DNA of 38,650 nt from Rhodobacterales bacterium (GTDB lineage: Bacteria; Pseudomonadota; Alphaproteobacteria; Rhodobacterales; Rhodobacteraceae): positions 1-38,650 of the forward strand of contig JAFLCY010000028.1 of NCBI GenBank assembly GCA_017303485.1. The letters are read 5' to 3'. The position numbers and the translations under genes are program-made. Under the pieces are notes generated by a model. That model made no database searches and had not been told where the DNA came from. It worked only from the letters and a program-made list of their open reading frames with translations. Positions 1 through 8,570 of the stretch are shown here, piece by piece; the first letter of the stretch is position 1; each line of letters starts with the position of its first letter.

Positions 1-342
1 CAGGGCCGCCGCGCCTTCGGCCAGCGCGGCCAGCGTGTCGTGCAGCGCCGGATCGTCGGCCAGCGCGGCGCGGTCGATGGGGGGCATGTTTGCCGCACGG
101 GCCTGCGCCAGCCGGGCAGGGGCCAAGGGCTGCACCGGGGGAAGCTGCGCCACGAGCCTTGCCTGCAACCGGGTCAGCGCGGCGAGGAAGGTCAGATAGG
201 GCTTCAGCTCGCTGGTTTCGGCGAGGAAGGTCAAGCGTTTCGCCCGCTCCTGAAACAGGACCAGCGCCGCCGGGAGCAAGGCGAAGGGCGCCTTCGCCAC
301 GCCGCCGATCATCGAGGGGTCGGGTTTCAGAGTCTCTGCCAT
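1..342 (-). CDS. fdhE: FdhE-like formate dehydrogenase accessory protein (N-terminal part, runs off the left edge)
   Basis: Reading leftwards from ATG at 342-340, the frame is open to the window edge (114 codons). The start MAETLKPDPSMIGGVAKAPF, followed by a Leu/Ala-rich helical stretch, matches FdhE N-termini, where a conserved Pro and Phe/Leu-rich segment precedes the helical domain. FdhE is a cytoplasmic protein needed for assembly of Tat-exported respiratory formate dehydrogenases; its C-terminal rubredoxin-like cysteine motifs would lie outside the window. The gene starts 66 bp after the gamma-subunit stop and is in the same direction, so it is probably the last-but-one or last gene of the fdh operon. 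Family assignment rests on the N-terminal third plus context. Confidence 0.8.
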   Translation of the reverse strand, partial: MAETLKPDPSMIGGVAKAPFALLPAALVLFQERAKRLTFLAETSELKPYLTFLAALTRLQARLVAQLPPVQPLAPARLAQARAANMPPIDRAALADDPALHDTLAALAEGAAAL

Positions 343-408
343 GCATTCACGGGCCGACCGGCCACGCCTCCTTGCGAAGGAAAGCCCTTGGCGAAGGGCA
401 GCTCCCGA

Positions 409-1113
409 TTACTCTGCCGGACCGGAGTCCTGCCGTCCAGCCAGTTCGCGCAGCCATTTGCGGTGGTGGCGGAAAGCCCAGCCTCCGGTCACCGTGCCCC
501 GGGTCATGGCGCGGATGGTGCCCCGGGTCCAGATCGCCGCATAGACGTGCAGGATGAACACCAGGATCGTGAGGAACGCCGCGAACGAATGGATCGCCAC
601 GGCAATCCGCCGCGCGGGGATCGAGGCAAGCACGGGAGCATAGTCCTGCCACAGCGGGATCTGCTGCTCCCAGATCATCAGGCCGGTAACGATCAGCACA
701 AGGATCAGCCCCGCCATCGACCAGAACACCAGTTTCTGCCCGGCGTTGTACTTGCCAAGTTCGGGCATGTCCTCTTCGTGCCCTGACAAAAGGTCGCCGG
801 CCTTCGACATCCAGACCACATCCTCGCGCCGGGGCAGGTTCAGCCGCCACATCTGCACGAAAAGGCCAAGGAAGCTGAAGAACATCACGATGCCGATCAC
901 CGGATGCAGCCAGCGGGCAGTCGGCCCGCCGCCGAACAGCGCGGTCAGGAAGTAGAGCCGCGGGTCGAAGAAGGCAAAGCCCGACAGCAGCAGAAGGATC
1001 ATGCAGAGCGCGGTCAGCCAGTGGTTCGCCCGGGTGAAGCCCCGGTAGCGGCTTACCGTCACCGGGTCGCGGGTCTCGATCTCGTCACCGGGGGCAGAGT
1101 AGATGCGCTTCAT
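409..1113 (-). CDS. fdoI: Formate dehydrogenase gamma subunit (cytochrome b556)
   Basis: This 234-residue integral membrane cytochrome b carries electrons from the beta subunit to the quinone pool. Four hydrophobic segments are visible at about residues 32-48, 70-88, 128-147 and 170-195. Candidate haem ligands are His31 (in RANHW), His70, His175 and His189, the FdnI/FdoI pattern. The N-terminal cytoplasmic part contains SRYRGFTRANHW, typical of the family. The chosen start MKRIYSAPGD is ATG at 1113-1111, one base after the beta-subunit stop; the frame stays open upstream, but that stretch is only the antisense-like tail of the beta gene. It ends with TAA at 411-409. The tight spacing implies translational coupling with the beta subunit. 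Confidence 0.93.
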   Translation of the reverse strand: MKRIYSAPGDEIETRDPVTVSRYRGFTRANHWLTALCMILLLLSGFAFFDPRLYFLTALFGGGPTARWLHPVIGIVMFFSFLGLFVQMWRLNLPRREDVVWMSKAGDLLSGHEEDMPELGKYNAGQKLVFWSMAGLILVLIVTGLMIWEQQIPLWQDYAPVLASIPARRIAVAIHSFAAFLTILVFILHVYAAIWTRGTIRAMTRGTVTGGWAFRHHRKWLRELAGRQDSGPAE

Positions 1114-1114
1114 T

Positions 1115-2095
1115 TCACGCCTCCTTCTGCGGATCGGTTTCGTCGACCAGTTCCGCGGCCTCCTGCTCCTCAAGCTCGGACACGGTGTTGGGCCGGCCGA
1201 AGATCCCATGCAGGACCGTTCCCACCGCCGCCAGCCCGATTGCCGCCAGCCCGACCGTCTTGGCCGGACCCTTCCAGCCCTCGACCACCGCAGAAATGCG
1301 GGGCTCGTCCGGCAGGCCGGAATAGAGTGACGGCTGGTCCGCATGATGCAGGACATACATCACATGGGTGCCACCCACGCCCTGCGGATCGTAAAGCCCG
1401 GCGTTTTCGTAGCCGCGCGACTTCAGGTCCTCGATCCGCTCATTGGCCAGGGCGATCTGGCTTTCCTTGGTGCCGAAGGTGATCGCCTTGGTCGGGCAGG
1501 CCTTGGCGCAGGCCGGGCCTTGCCCGACGGCCACGCGATCCGAGCAGAGCGTGCATTTCTTCGACACATGCGCGACCTTGGAAATCCGCGGAATGTCGAA
1601 GGGACAACCCGTCACGCAGTAGCCGCAGCCGATGCAGTTGTCGCTGATGAAATCGACGATGCCGTTGGAATACTGCACGATTGCGCCCGGCGCCGGGCAG
1701 GCCTTCAGGCAGCCCGGATCCTCGCAATGCATGCAGCCGTCCTTGCGGATCAGCCATTCCAGATCGCCGCTGTCCGGGTTCTCATATTCCGAGAACCGCA
1801 TCAGCGTGAACATGTCAGGCGTCAGGTCGTGGGGGTTCTCGTAGACCCCCACGTTCTCCTCGATATCCGGATGGGTGTCGTTCCACTCGATACAGGCCGA
1901 TTGGCAGGCCTTGCAGCCGATGCATTTCGACACGTCGATCAGCTTGGCCACCTTGTCCAGCTGCCGGTCCGGCGCGGGCAGGTTCGGCGTCGCCGAGGCC
2001 CTGACCACATCCGACGACAAGAGGTTCGAGGCCAGCGGCGACACCGGCGGGTTTGCTGCCGCCGTGGTCGGCTGAGGAGCGCTTTCGGTGGTCAT
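1115..2095 (-). CDS. fdoH: Formate dehydrogenase beta subunit, four [4Fe-4S] ferredoxin-type protein
   Basis: The 326-residue electron-transfer subunit links the catalytic subunit to cytochrome b. Four cysteine groups are visible: C58-x2-C61-x2-C64-x3-C68; C121-x2-C124 with C129 and C133; C154-x2-C157-x2-C160-x3-C164; and C181-x2-C184 with C196 and C200. This is the FdnH/FdoH arrangement for four clusters. A hydrophobic segment near residues 282-305 (Ala/Gly/Leu-rich) is the usual single membrane anchor, followed by an acidic tail. Residues 1-45, rich in Pro, Ala and Thr, have no recognisable domain. The ATG overlaps the fdhA stop by 4 bp (ATGA). No Tat signal is seen, as expected, because the beta subunit is exported in complex with the alpha subunit. 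Confidence 0.94.
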   Translation of the reverse strand: MTTESAPQPTTAAANPPVSPLASNLLSSDVVRASATPNLPAPDRQLDKVAKLIDVSKCIGCKACQSACIEWNDTHPDIEENVGVYENPHDLTPDMFTLMRFSEYENPDSGDLEWLIRKDGCMHCEDPGCLKACPAPGAIVQYSNGIVDFISDNCIGCGYCVTGCPFDIPRISKVAHVSKKCTLCSDRVAVGQGPACAKACPTKAITFGTKESQIALANERIEDLKSRGYENAGLYDPQGVGGTHVMYVLHHADQPSLYSGLPDEPRISAVVEGWKGPAKTVGLAAIGLAAVGTVLHGIFGRPNTVSELEEQEAAELVDETDPQKEA

Positions 2096-5000
2096 GCCAT
2101 GCCCTCCGCTGGCTCGATGTTGACAAGAAAGGCCTTGAACTCCGGCGTCTCGATATTGGCGTCACCGACGACGGGACCCAGCGAGTTCGGGCCGAAGCCC
2201 TTGCGCGCTGCGCCCTTGAAGCCCCAGTGGATCGGAATACCGATGATATGGACGGGCTTGCCGTCGCAGATCAGCGGGCGGACCCGCCTGGTGACCACCG
2301 CCTTGGCCCAGACCTGGCCGCGCTTGGACCAGACCCGAACCCAACCGCCCTTGGTGATGCCCTTCTCGGCCGCCAGTTCCTCGCTGATCTCGACGAAGAA
2401 CTCGGGCTGGGTCGTCGCATTCACCCGGTTGTGCTTGGTCCAGTAGTGGAAATGCTCGGTCAGCCGGTAAGAGGTGGCGACGAAGGGAAACTCCGCGCTG
2501 GTCGCCATCTCTGCCAGGTCGCCGGCGAAGACCCGCGCCACCGGATTGCCCCGCATTTCGGGGTTCAGCGGGTTGGCCACCGGGCTTTCGAACGGCTCCA
2601 TATGGGTCGGGAACGGCCCGTCGCGCATCAGCTTGCGGCTGAAGAAGCGGGCGGTCCCCTCCGGGTTCATGATGAAGGGCCCAACCTCGCGCGGTTTGGC
2701 GGTCACGGCGATGTCGGGCACGTCCGCGCCTGCCCATTTCTCGCCGTTCCATTCGATCAGCGTCCGGGTCGGATCCCACGGCTTGCCGTCAGGGTCGCAG
2801 GAGGCGCGGTTGTACAGCACCCTGCGGTTGGCCGGCCAGGAGAAGGACCAGTTCTGGAACACCCCCATGTCGGACGGGTCGCTATTGTCGCGGCGCGCCA
2901 TCATGTTTCCGGCCTCGGTCCAGCAACCGGAATAGATCCAGCAGGCGCCCATGGTCGAGCCATCGTCGCGCATCTGTCCGAAGCCGGACAATTGCTGGCC
3001 CGCCTCAAGCACCACTTTGGCCGGGTCCGCCGGATCGTACAGCGTTTCCAGCGCGCGGCCGTTCAGTTCGCGCGCCAGTTCAGCAGCGGTCGGTTCGCCG
3101 GGATCCTCATACTCCCAGTCCAGATTCAAAATCGGCTCGGGCGCCTTGCCGCCCTCGTCCTCGTAGAGTTTCTTCACCCGCAGATGAATCTGCGCCATGA
3201 TCCAGATATCGGTCCTGGCCTCGCCCGGAGGGGTAGGCCCGGGCCAGTGCCATTGCAGCCAGCGGCCCGAGTTCACCGTCGCGCCCTCGTCCTCGGCGAA
3301 ACAGGTCGTCGGCAGCTCCAAGACCTCGGTCTGGATCGAGGCCGTATCCACCTCGTTGTGGATGCCGTGGTTTTCCCAGAACGACGCCGTCTCGGTCTCC
3401 AGCGGGTCCATCACGACCATCAGCTTCAGCTTCGAGAAGGCCTCGGTCATCTTGGCCCGGTTGGGGAAGCTGAGCAGCGCGTTGAAGCCCTGGAAGAAGT
3501 AGGTGGTGACTTCGCCGTTCTTCATCATGTCGAACATGCGCATGGCGTCGTATTGCGCGATGTCCAGCTTGGGCAGCCAGTCATAGCCCCAGCCGTTCTC
3601 GACAGTCGCCTTGTCGCCCCACAGCGCCTTGAGGAAGCTGACCATGAACTTGTTGTAGTTCTGCCAGTAGCTCGTCTGGTTCGGGCGGAGGGGCTTGTTG
3701 CCCCGCGTCGACATGTAGGTGGCGAAGTCGGGCTCGGTCTCCCTTGGCATTGCCAGATAGCCGGGCAAGAGGTTCGACATCAGGCCCACGTCGGTCAGGC
3801 CCTGGATGTTGGAATGCCCGCGCAAGGCGTTCATGCCGCCCCCCGCGATCCCGATATTGCCCAGCAGCAGCTGCAGCATCGCCATGCCGCGGATGTTCTG
3901 GGCGCCCTTGGAATGCTGGGTCCAGCCCAGGGCATACATCGAGGTCATCGCCTTGTCGGGGGCAGAAGTCTCGCCGATCATCTCGCAGATCTTCAGATAG
4001 CGGTCCTTCGGCGTCCCGCACAGATTCTCAACGAATTCCGGCGTATAGACGTCGACATGCTGCTTCAGAAGCTGCCAGACGCTGCGGGGATGTTCCAGCG
4101 TCTCGTCCGTCAGGACAAAGCCGTCCTCGCCGATCTGGTACTCCCAGCTGGTCTGGTCATAGCTGCGCTTCTCGGCGTCGTAGCCGGTGAACATGCCATC
4201 GGACCAGCCGAAGTCCTCGCGCACCAGATAAGAGACGTTGGTGTAGTTGCGGACATAGTCCCACTGCACCTTGTCGTTCTCGATGCACCAGCGGATCACC
4301 CCCATCAGGAAGGCGATATCCGTGCCGGGACGGATCGGGGCGTAATAGTCCGACACCGATGCCGAGCGGTTGAACCTTGGGTCCACGACGATCAGCTTGG
4401 CGCCACGATGCTGCTTGGCCTCGGTCACCCATTTGAAGCCGCAGGGATGCGCCTCGGCAGCATTGCCGCCCATGATGACGACAAGGTCGGTATTCTTGAT
4501 ATCGGTCCAGGAGTTTGTCATCGCTCCACGGCCAAAGCTCGGGCCCAAACTGGACACCGTGGGGCCGTGTCAGACGCGCGCCTGGTTGTCGAATCCTACG
4601 ATACCCAGCGAGCGGACCACTTTCCACGTCGCCCAGGCGGTTTCGTTTGTCGTGGCCGAAGCGGCCAGAAAGCCGGTGGTGGTCAGCCGGTTGACCGTCA
4701 CGCCCTCGGCGTTCTTTTCGATCAGGTTGGCATCGCGGTCGTCCTTGACCGCGCGGGCGATCTTGTCCAGCGCCTCGTCCCAGCTGATCTCGGTGAACTT
4801 GTCGGCCCCCGGCGCGCGATAGCGCGGATAGGTCAGGCGCGTCTCGGCCTTGACGTAATCCTTCAGCGCCGCACCTTTCGGGCACAGCGTCCCGCGGTTC
4901 GTCGGATGGTCGGCGTCCCCCTCGATATGCAGGAGTTCTGCCGTCTCACCCGCTGCACGGTCGCCCTTGGAATACATGATGACGCCACAGGCGACAGAGC

Positions 5001-5169
5001 AATAGGTGCAGATGTTGCGTGTCTCGGTGGTGGTGGCCAGCTTGAAGTCGCGCACATGTGCGGCGACCGCGGCTTCCGCTTGCCCGAAGCCCATGGCCCC
5101 AAGCGTCGTAGCTGCCACCCCCGCACCCGCCAGCCCCAAAAAGCTGCGGCGCGAAAGGTCGATGTTCAT
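2092..5169 (-). CDS. fdoG: Formate dehydrogenase major subunit, selenocysteine-containing, Tat-exported
   Basis: This is one 1025-residue selenoprotein, seen as two open frames split by TGA at 4572-4570. Residues 1-199 run from ATG at 5169 (ribosome site GGGAGGG just upstream). They carry a twin-arginine signal (SRRSFLG, R7-R8), a hydrophobic stretch and the [4Fe-4S] ligands C54-x2-C57-x3-C61 and C96. Codon 200 is TGA and lies in NQARV-U-HGPTV, the same context as the selenocysteine of E. coli FdnG/FdoG. After it come the molybdopterin-binding regions ([18 protein letters not shown]) and a C-terminal domain ending ...NIEPAEGMA. The product oxidises formate to CO2 in the periplasm with a Mo/W-bis-MGD cofactor, the Sec and one Fe-S cluster. 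It needs SelA, SelB, SelD and tRNA-Sec, none of which is in this window. Automated annotation would probably call this two genes or a pseudogene. Confidence 0.95.
4527..4572 (-). promoter_or_regulatory. Bacterial SECIS element with the in-frame UGA (Sec) codon
   Basis: Read on the minus strand from UGA at 4572-4570. The lower stem CACGGCC (4569-4563) pairs perfectly with GGCCGTG (4533-4527). A CGG/CCG helix (4559-4557 with 4542-4540) follows, then an unpaired U at 4556, and a GUCC/GGGC helix (4555-4552 with 4546-4543) closing the loop AGUUU. Counting the U of UGA as 1, the bulged base is U17 and the loop holds G23 and U24. These are the three positions known to be needed for SelB recognition in E. 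coli SECIS hairpins. The fold was drawn by hand. Confidence 0.92.
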
Positions 5170-5318
5170 GGGTGACCCTCCCTTTACTGCCTTGATAAAT
5201 CTAGGTTGCTCGGTTCGAGCGATGGTCGGTCAGTTGAGGCTACCGTCATTTTTTCCATCCGTCGATAGGTTTGGCCAGCTTCACGGCACAAACAGCATGG
5301 ACAGACATATCAGAGGTG

Positions 5319-5332
5319 CCGGACCAGTCCGG
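5319..5332. terminator. Short palindrome after the DUF488 gene
   Basis: CCGGACCAGTCCGG forms a 5-6 bp GC-rich stem with a 2-4 nt loop, 7 bp beyond the DUF488 stop. There is no T-run after it, so it may be a weak terminator or simply a protein site. The rest of 5170-5339 is the leader of fdhA; I see a good ribosome site but no convincing FNR or sigma-54 motif. Confidence 0.3.
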
Positions 5333-5339
5333 GGCGCGG

Positions 5340-5933
5340 CTATTGCCCGTCGCCTGACGGTGTTTCATCCAACTCTGGCGGGTAGGTTAAGGTTGTACCC
5401 GCAAGCTTGGCGAAGGGCGTCAGCTTGTGCATCCGCCAACTTCCATCGGGCATGATCTCGACCGCTTCCACCCCGCGTGCCTCAAGCGCGTCGGCGACCA
5501 GCGACCTGTGGCAGCGCCAGGGTACCGCTTCGGCGCACATGATCGCCGTGCGCGCGGCGCGGCCCATTGCGATCAGGTGTTCGACCGCATCGGCGAAGGC
5601 TTCGGTCTGCATGTAATCGGCATAGCCCCGGAAGCTCGCATTGCGCCAGCCGGTGTTGGGCGAGTTCTTCTGAGCGCGTCGCAGGCCGCCAAGCTCGGCC
5701 AGATGGACATAGGCGATTCCCGCGGCCCCAAGGCTGTCTGCCAGCGCGCTGGCCGCGTATTGCGGGTTGTGGCGTGAACCGGGCACCGTCCGGATATCGG
5801 CGAGTTGCAGGATGCCATAGCTTTGCAGGAGCGTGATGAACTGCCCGATGGGCAGGGTCGAGTGGCCAAGGGTAAAGATGGTGCCGCTCGGCCAGTTGTC
5901 GGACTCGGATGCGGGGGGCAAAGCAGCCTCCAT
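5340..5933 (-). CDS. DUF488 family protein
   Basis: A 197-residue cytoplasmic protein of the DUF488 family, whose biochemical function is not established. Family marks: TLGHST near residue 21 (the hallmark T-x-G-H-S), ADIRTVPGSRHNPQY at about 45-59, a central YADYMQ segment, and the C133-A-E...W-R-C141-H-R motif near residues 133-143. The start at ATG 5933-5931 (MEAALPPASE) is chosen because homology begins just after it. An open stretch upstream to 6119 only mirrors the cardiolipin synthase gene. It starts 34 bp downstream of the cls-like gene in the same direction, so the two are probably co-transcribed. The paired cysteines and CHR motif suggest a thiol- or metal-based activity, which is speculation. 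Confidence 0.85.
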   Translation of the reverse strand: MEAALPPASESDNWPSGTIFTLGHSTLPIGQFITLLQSYGILQLADIRTVPGSRHNPQYAASALADSLGAAGIAYVHLAELGGLRRAQKNSPNTGWRNASFRGYADYMQTEAFADAVEHLIAMGRAARTAIMCAEAVPWRCHRSLVADALEARGVEAVEIMPDGSWRMHKLTPFAKLAGTTLTYPPELDETPSGDGQ

Positions 5934-5967
5934 CGTTTTCGCCGCCCGCCATCCCGACCTTTCAGGG

Positions 5968-7542
5968 TCAGAGAATCGGGCCGACGATCGCCAGCGAATT
6001 GTTCCACAGCCTGCGCCCCGGCCCCCAGTTCCGGACCTCGTCCAGAAGGACCGGCCGGCTTTGCGCAAGATAGGTTTCCTGCCGTTCCCGCATCGCGGCG
6101 GTCGTCGCCTCGTCCTCAAGCAGGATGTTGTTCTCGTAGTTCAGGTCAAAGCTGCGGCGATCCATGTTGGCCGATCCGATCAAAGTGATCCGTCCATCCA
6201 TGGTCAGCGATTTGGTGTGCAGAAGGCCCGGCTGGAATTCGTGGATCTTCACGCCCGCTTCAAGCAGGCCTTCATAATAGCTGCGGCTGGTGGCGCCGAC
6301 TGCGAAATCGTCGTTCCGGGCCGGGAAGATGATCGTCGTATCAACCCCGCGGGCCGCGCAGGCGCATATGGCCTGCTGAATGCTGGGTGTAGGGACATAG
6401 TATGGCGTCGTGATGAACAGCGATTTCCGCGCGGCGAAGATCAGCGAGGCGAACATCTCCGGCATCGCCGAATTGCGGAAGGTCGGGCCGGTGCCGACGA
6501 CCTGCGCGGTAAAGCCGGCCCGGGCCTCCGGCATCGGCGCGGTCAGAAGGGCCGAGATGTCATCGCCTCCGTTGCCCATCCAGTCGCTTGCGAAAAGGTG
6601 CTGGTTCTCCCGCACCACCGGCCCGGTAAAGCGCATCACGGCATCCACCCAGGGACCGTATTTCGCCTTGGGCAGAAAGGCCGGGTCGGCGCAGTTCTGG
6701 CTGCCGCAAAAGGTAATGCTGTTGTCGATCACCAGGATCTTGCGGTGGTTGCGAAGGTCGATGCGACCGTTGAAAATCCGCACCAGCGGATTGCCGATCC
6801 GCAAGGCCGAGCGCGTATGAACCCCAGCTGCTGTCATCCTGTGCCAGAGTGGATCCTTCAGCAGCGCGCGCGAGCCGAGGTCGTCCACCATCGCCCGGCA
6901 GGCCACACCCCGCCCCGCGGCCCGGATCAGCGCCTCTGCAACCTTGTGCCCGTTGTTGTCGGCCAGCCAGATGTAGAACAGCAAGTGGACGTGGTCTTGC
7001 GCCGCGTCGATCGCCGCAACCATATCCTCGATCGCGGCGTCCGGATTCGCCGTCAGGACCGCCGTATTCCCACTGACCGCCGGATAGCCCGAGATCGACT
7101 GTCCGACACGAAACAACGGCGCGTAGTCCGGCGTCAGGGCCGCGACGCTCTCGGGAGCCCCCCATCCCGCGGCGGCCTCGGGGCGCGGCAAACGGCTGAA
7201 ATCGGATCTCAGCCGCTCTACGCGCCTACGCCCGACGCTGGTCTGACCCAGCAGAAGATAGGCGATTGCTCCGGCATAGGGCAGGACCAGAACGACCAGA
7301 AGCCACGCCATGCGGGATTCGGGCTGGCGGTGCCGGCGCAGCAGGATGTGCAGGGCACAGATGCCGACGACAAGGACGTGGAGGGCCAGAAAGAACAGGA
7401 CAATCTCCTGCTTGCGAAGGGCGACGCTGGGGCCGCTCTCTGGATCATGCTTGCCGAAGGCCCCGGGTTTCAAGGTTTTTCTGTCAAGCCGATGCCGTTC
7501 TGTGTTCCGGGCCGACCAGCCGCACCGGCCAACGCGAACCAT
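5968..7542 (-). CDS. cls: Cardiolipin synthase-type phospholipase D protein
   Basis: The 524-residue reading has two membrane helices near residues 46-68 and 78-98, then two phospholipase D halves. The catalytic HKD motifs are complete: H266-x-K268 followed by D273 (HRKILVID) and H442-x-K444 followed by D449 (LHTKSLTMD), each trailed by a GS-x-N motif. The layout is that of membrane cardiolipin synthases, which join two phosphatidylglycerol molecules. The start is uncertain. ATG at 7542 adds about 40 residues before the first helix that do not look family-like, and a later non-ATG start (for example TTG near residue 24) is possible. The gene faces away from the LysR gene across an 86-bp gap holding both promoters, and is followed by DUF488. 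Confidence 0.88.
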   Translation of the reverse strand: MVRVGRCGWSARNTERHRLDRKTLKPGAFGKHDPESGPSVALRKQEIVLFFLALHVLVVGICALHILLRRHRQPESRMAWLLVVLVLPYAGAIAYLLLGQTSVGRRRVERLRSDFSRLPRPEAAAGWGAPESVAALTPDYAPLFRVGQSISGYPAVSGNTAVLTANPDAAIEDMVAAIDAAQDHVHLLFYIWLADNNGHKVAEALIRAAGRGVACRAMVDDLGSRALLKDPLWHRMTAAGVHTRSALRIGNPLVRIFNGRIDLRNHRKILVIDNSITFCGSQNCADPAFLPKAKYGPWVDAVMRFTGPVVRENQHLFASDWMGNGGDDISALLTAPMPEARAGFTAQVVGTGPTFRNSAMPEMFASLIFAARKSLFITTPYYVPTPSIQQAICACAARGVDTTIIFPARNDDFAVGATSRSYYEGLLEAGVKIHEFQPGLLHTKSLTMDGRITLIGSANMDRRSFDLNYENNILLEDEATTAAMRERQETYLAQSRPVLLDEVRNWGPGRRLWNNSLAIVGPIL

Positions 7543-7628
7543 GGGTTCAGGTCATGCCTGTCGCTTTCAGGAGAGGAATAGTCACGACGCAGGTGCTATG
7601 CAGCAGAAATACTCATGGATGAACCTGC

Positions 7629-8570
7629 ATGGACATCACATTACTCCGGACCTTTCTGGCTGTATCTGCATCCGGCTCGTTCGTTTCCGCCGCGGAACAA
7701 TTGTTTGTCACCCAGTCGGCAGTATCGCTGCGGGTGCAGCGGCTGGAAGACAGCGTCGGCAAGCTGCTGTTCGTCCGCTCGAAGGCCGGGGCCGAGCTGA
7801 CACCGGCGGGACTTGCCTTCGAACGCTACGCACTCTCTCTCATGCGGACATGGGAAGAGGCCCGGCAACAGGTCGGCATTCCGACCGGCTTCACCCGCAG
7901 CCTGTCGATCGGGGCGCAATATTCGATCTGGCCCTGGCTGGGCTTTGGCTGGATGGACGGGTTGCGTGCCGCCGCGCCCGACCTCAGCCTGAAGGCGGAA
8001 GCCGGAATGCCGGATCGTCTGACCCGGCTTCTGGTCGAGGGGGTGGTCGACGTGGCGCTGCAATATCGGCCCACGCTTCGGCCGGGGCTGCGGGTGACGC
8101 CGGTGATCGAGGAAGAACTGGTCCTTGTCGCCTCTTGGCCGAACCCCACGCTGGAGCTTGAGCATGGCTATGTCCTTGTCGACTGGGGGCCGGAGTTCAT
8201 CCATGCCCAGGCCAAGGAATTTCCCGATCGTCTGAACACGGGCATCACGCTGTCGGTGGGGGCGCTGGCGCTGGACTACATCCTGCAGCGGCGAAGCTCG
8301 GCCTATCTGCCTGCGCGCCATGTCAAACCCTACGTCGAGGCCGGAACGCTGCACATGGTGCCCGATGCCGGCGTTTTCCCCTATCCCGTCTGGGCAGTCT
8401 GGCGCGAAGATATCGAGCCGATCCTGGCCAATGTGGCCGAAATGACGCTGGCCGCTGCGGCCGAGTCTGTCATGGCAGGACAGGGAGAGATGGAGGAAAA
8501 GCTGAGATTGCTGAGCAAAAACAACGAGGTGAAGGAGCTGCGCCGGCCACGTCTGTTTTCAAACAAGTGA
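7629..8570 (+). CDS. LysR family transcriptional regulator
   Basis: A 313-residue protein with the LysR N-terminal winged helix-turn-helix: MDITLLRTFL, then a GSFVSAAEQL helix and SQ/TQSAVSLRVQRLE recognition helix at about residues 16-50. The effector-binding domain begins near residue 90 (SLSIGAQYSIWPWL). The tail is unusually long and charged (EMEEKLRLLSKNNEVKELRR) and may form a short coiled coil. It is divergent from the cardiolipin synthase gene and separated from pqi by 520 bp, so its target cannot be read from context; autoregulation through the 7543-7628 gap is the default expectation for the family. Upstream, several in-frame ATG codons are close together; 7629 fits the family's N-terminus. 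Confidence 0.88.
   Translation: MDITLLRTFLAVSASGSFVSAAEQLFVTQSAVSLRVQRLEDSVGKLLFVRSKAGAELTPAGLAFERYALSLMRTWEEARQQVGIPTGFTRSLSIGAQYSIWPWLGFGWMDGLRAAAPDLSLKAEAGMPDRLTRLLVEGVVDVALQYRPTLRPGLRVTPVIEEELVLVASWPNPTLELEHGYVLVDWGPEFIHAQAKEFPDRLNTGITLSVGALALDYILQRRSSAYLPARHVKPYVEAGTLHMVPDAGVFPYPVWAVWREDIEPILANVAEMTLAAAAESVMAGQGEMEEKLRLLSKNNEVKELRRPRLFSNK

Noticed and set aside
4567-4572. The formate dehydrogenase gene as a frameshifted or nonsense pseudogene
   Set aside because: The stop is TGA at the known Sec position, the frame is kept on both sides, and a correct SECIS follows.
2053-5175. A 1040-codon plus-strand open frame opposite the formate dehydrogenase large subunit
   Set aside because: It mirrors the true gene; in GC-rich DNA the antisense frame lacks stops. 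Its translation is rich in His, Arg and Gly with no recognisable family, while the minus strand encodes an unmistakable FDH.
5195-5215. An FNR-like half site (TTGAT) before the formate dehydrogenase operon
   Set aside because: Only one arm matches TTGAT-N4-ATCAA; the other reads CTAGG, so oxygen control cannot be claimed.
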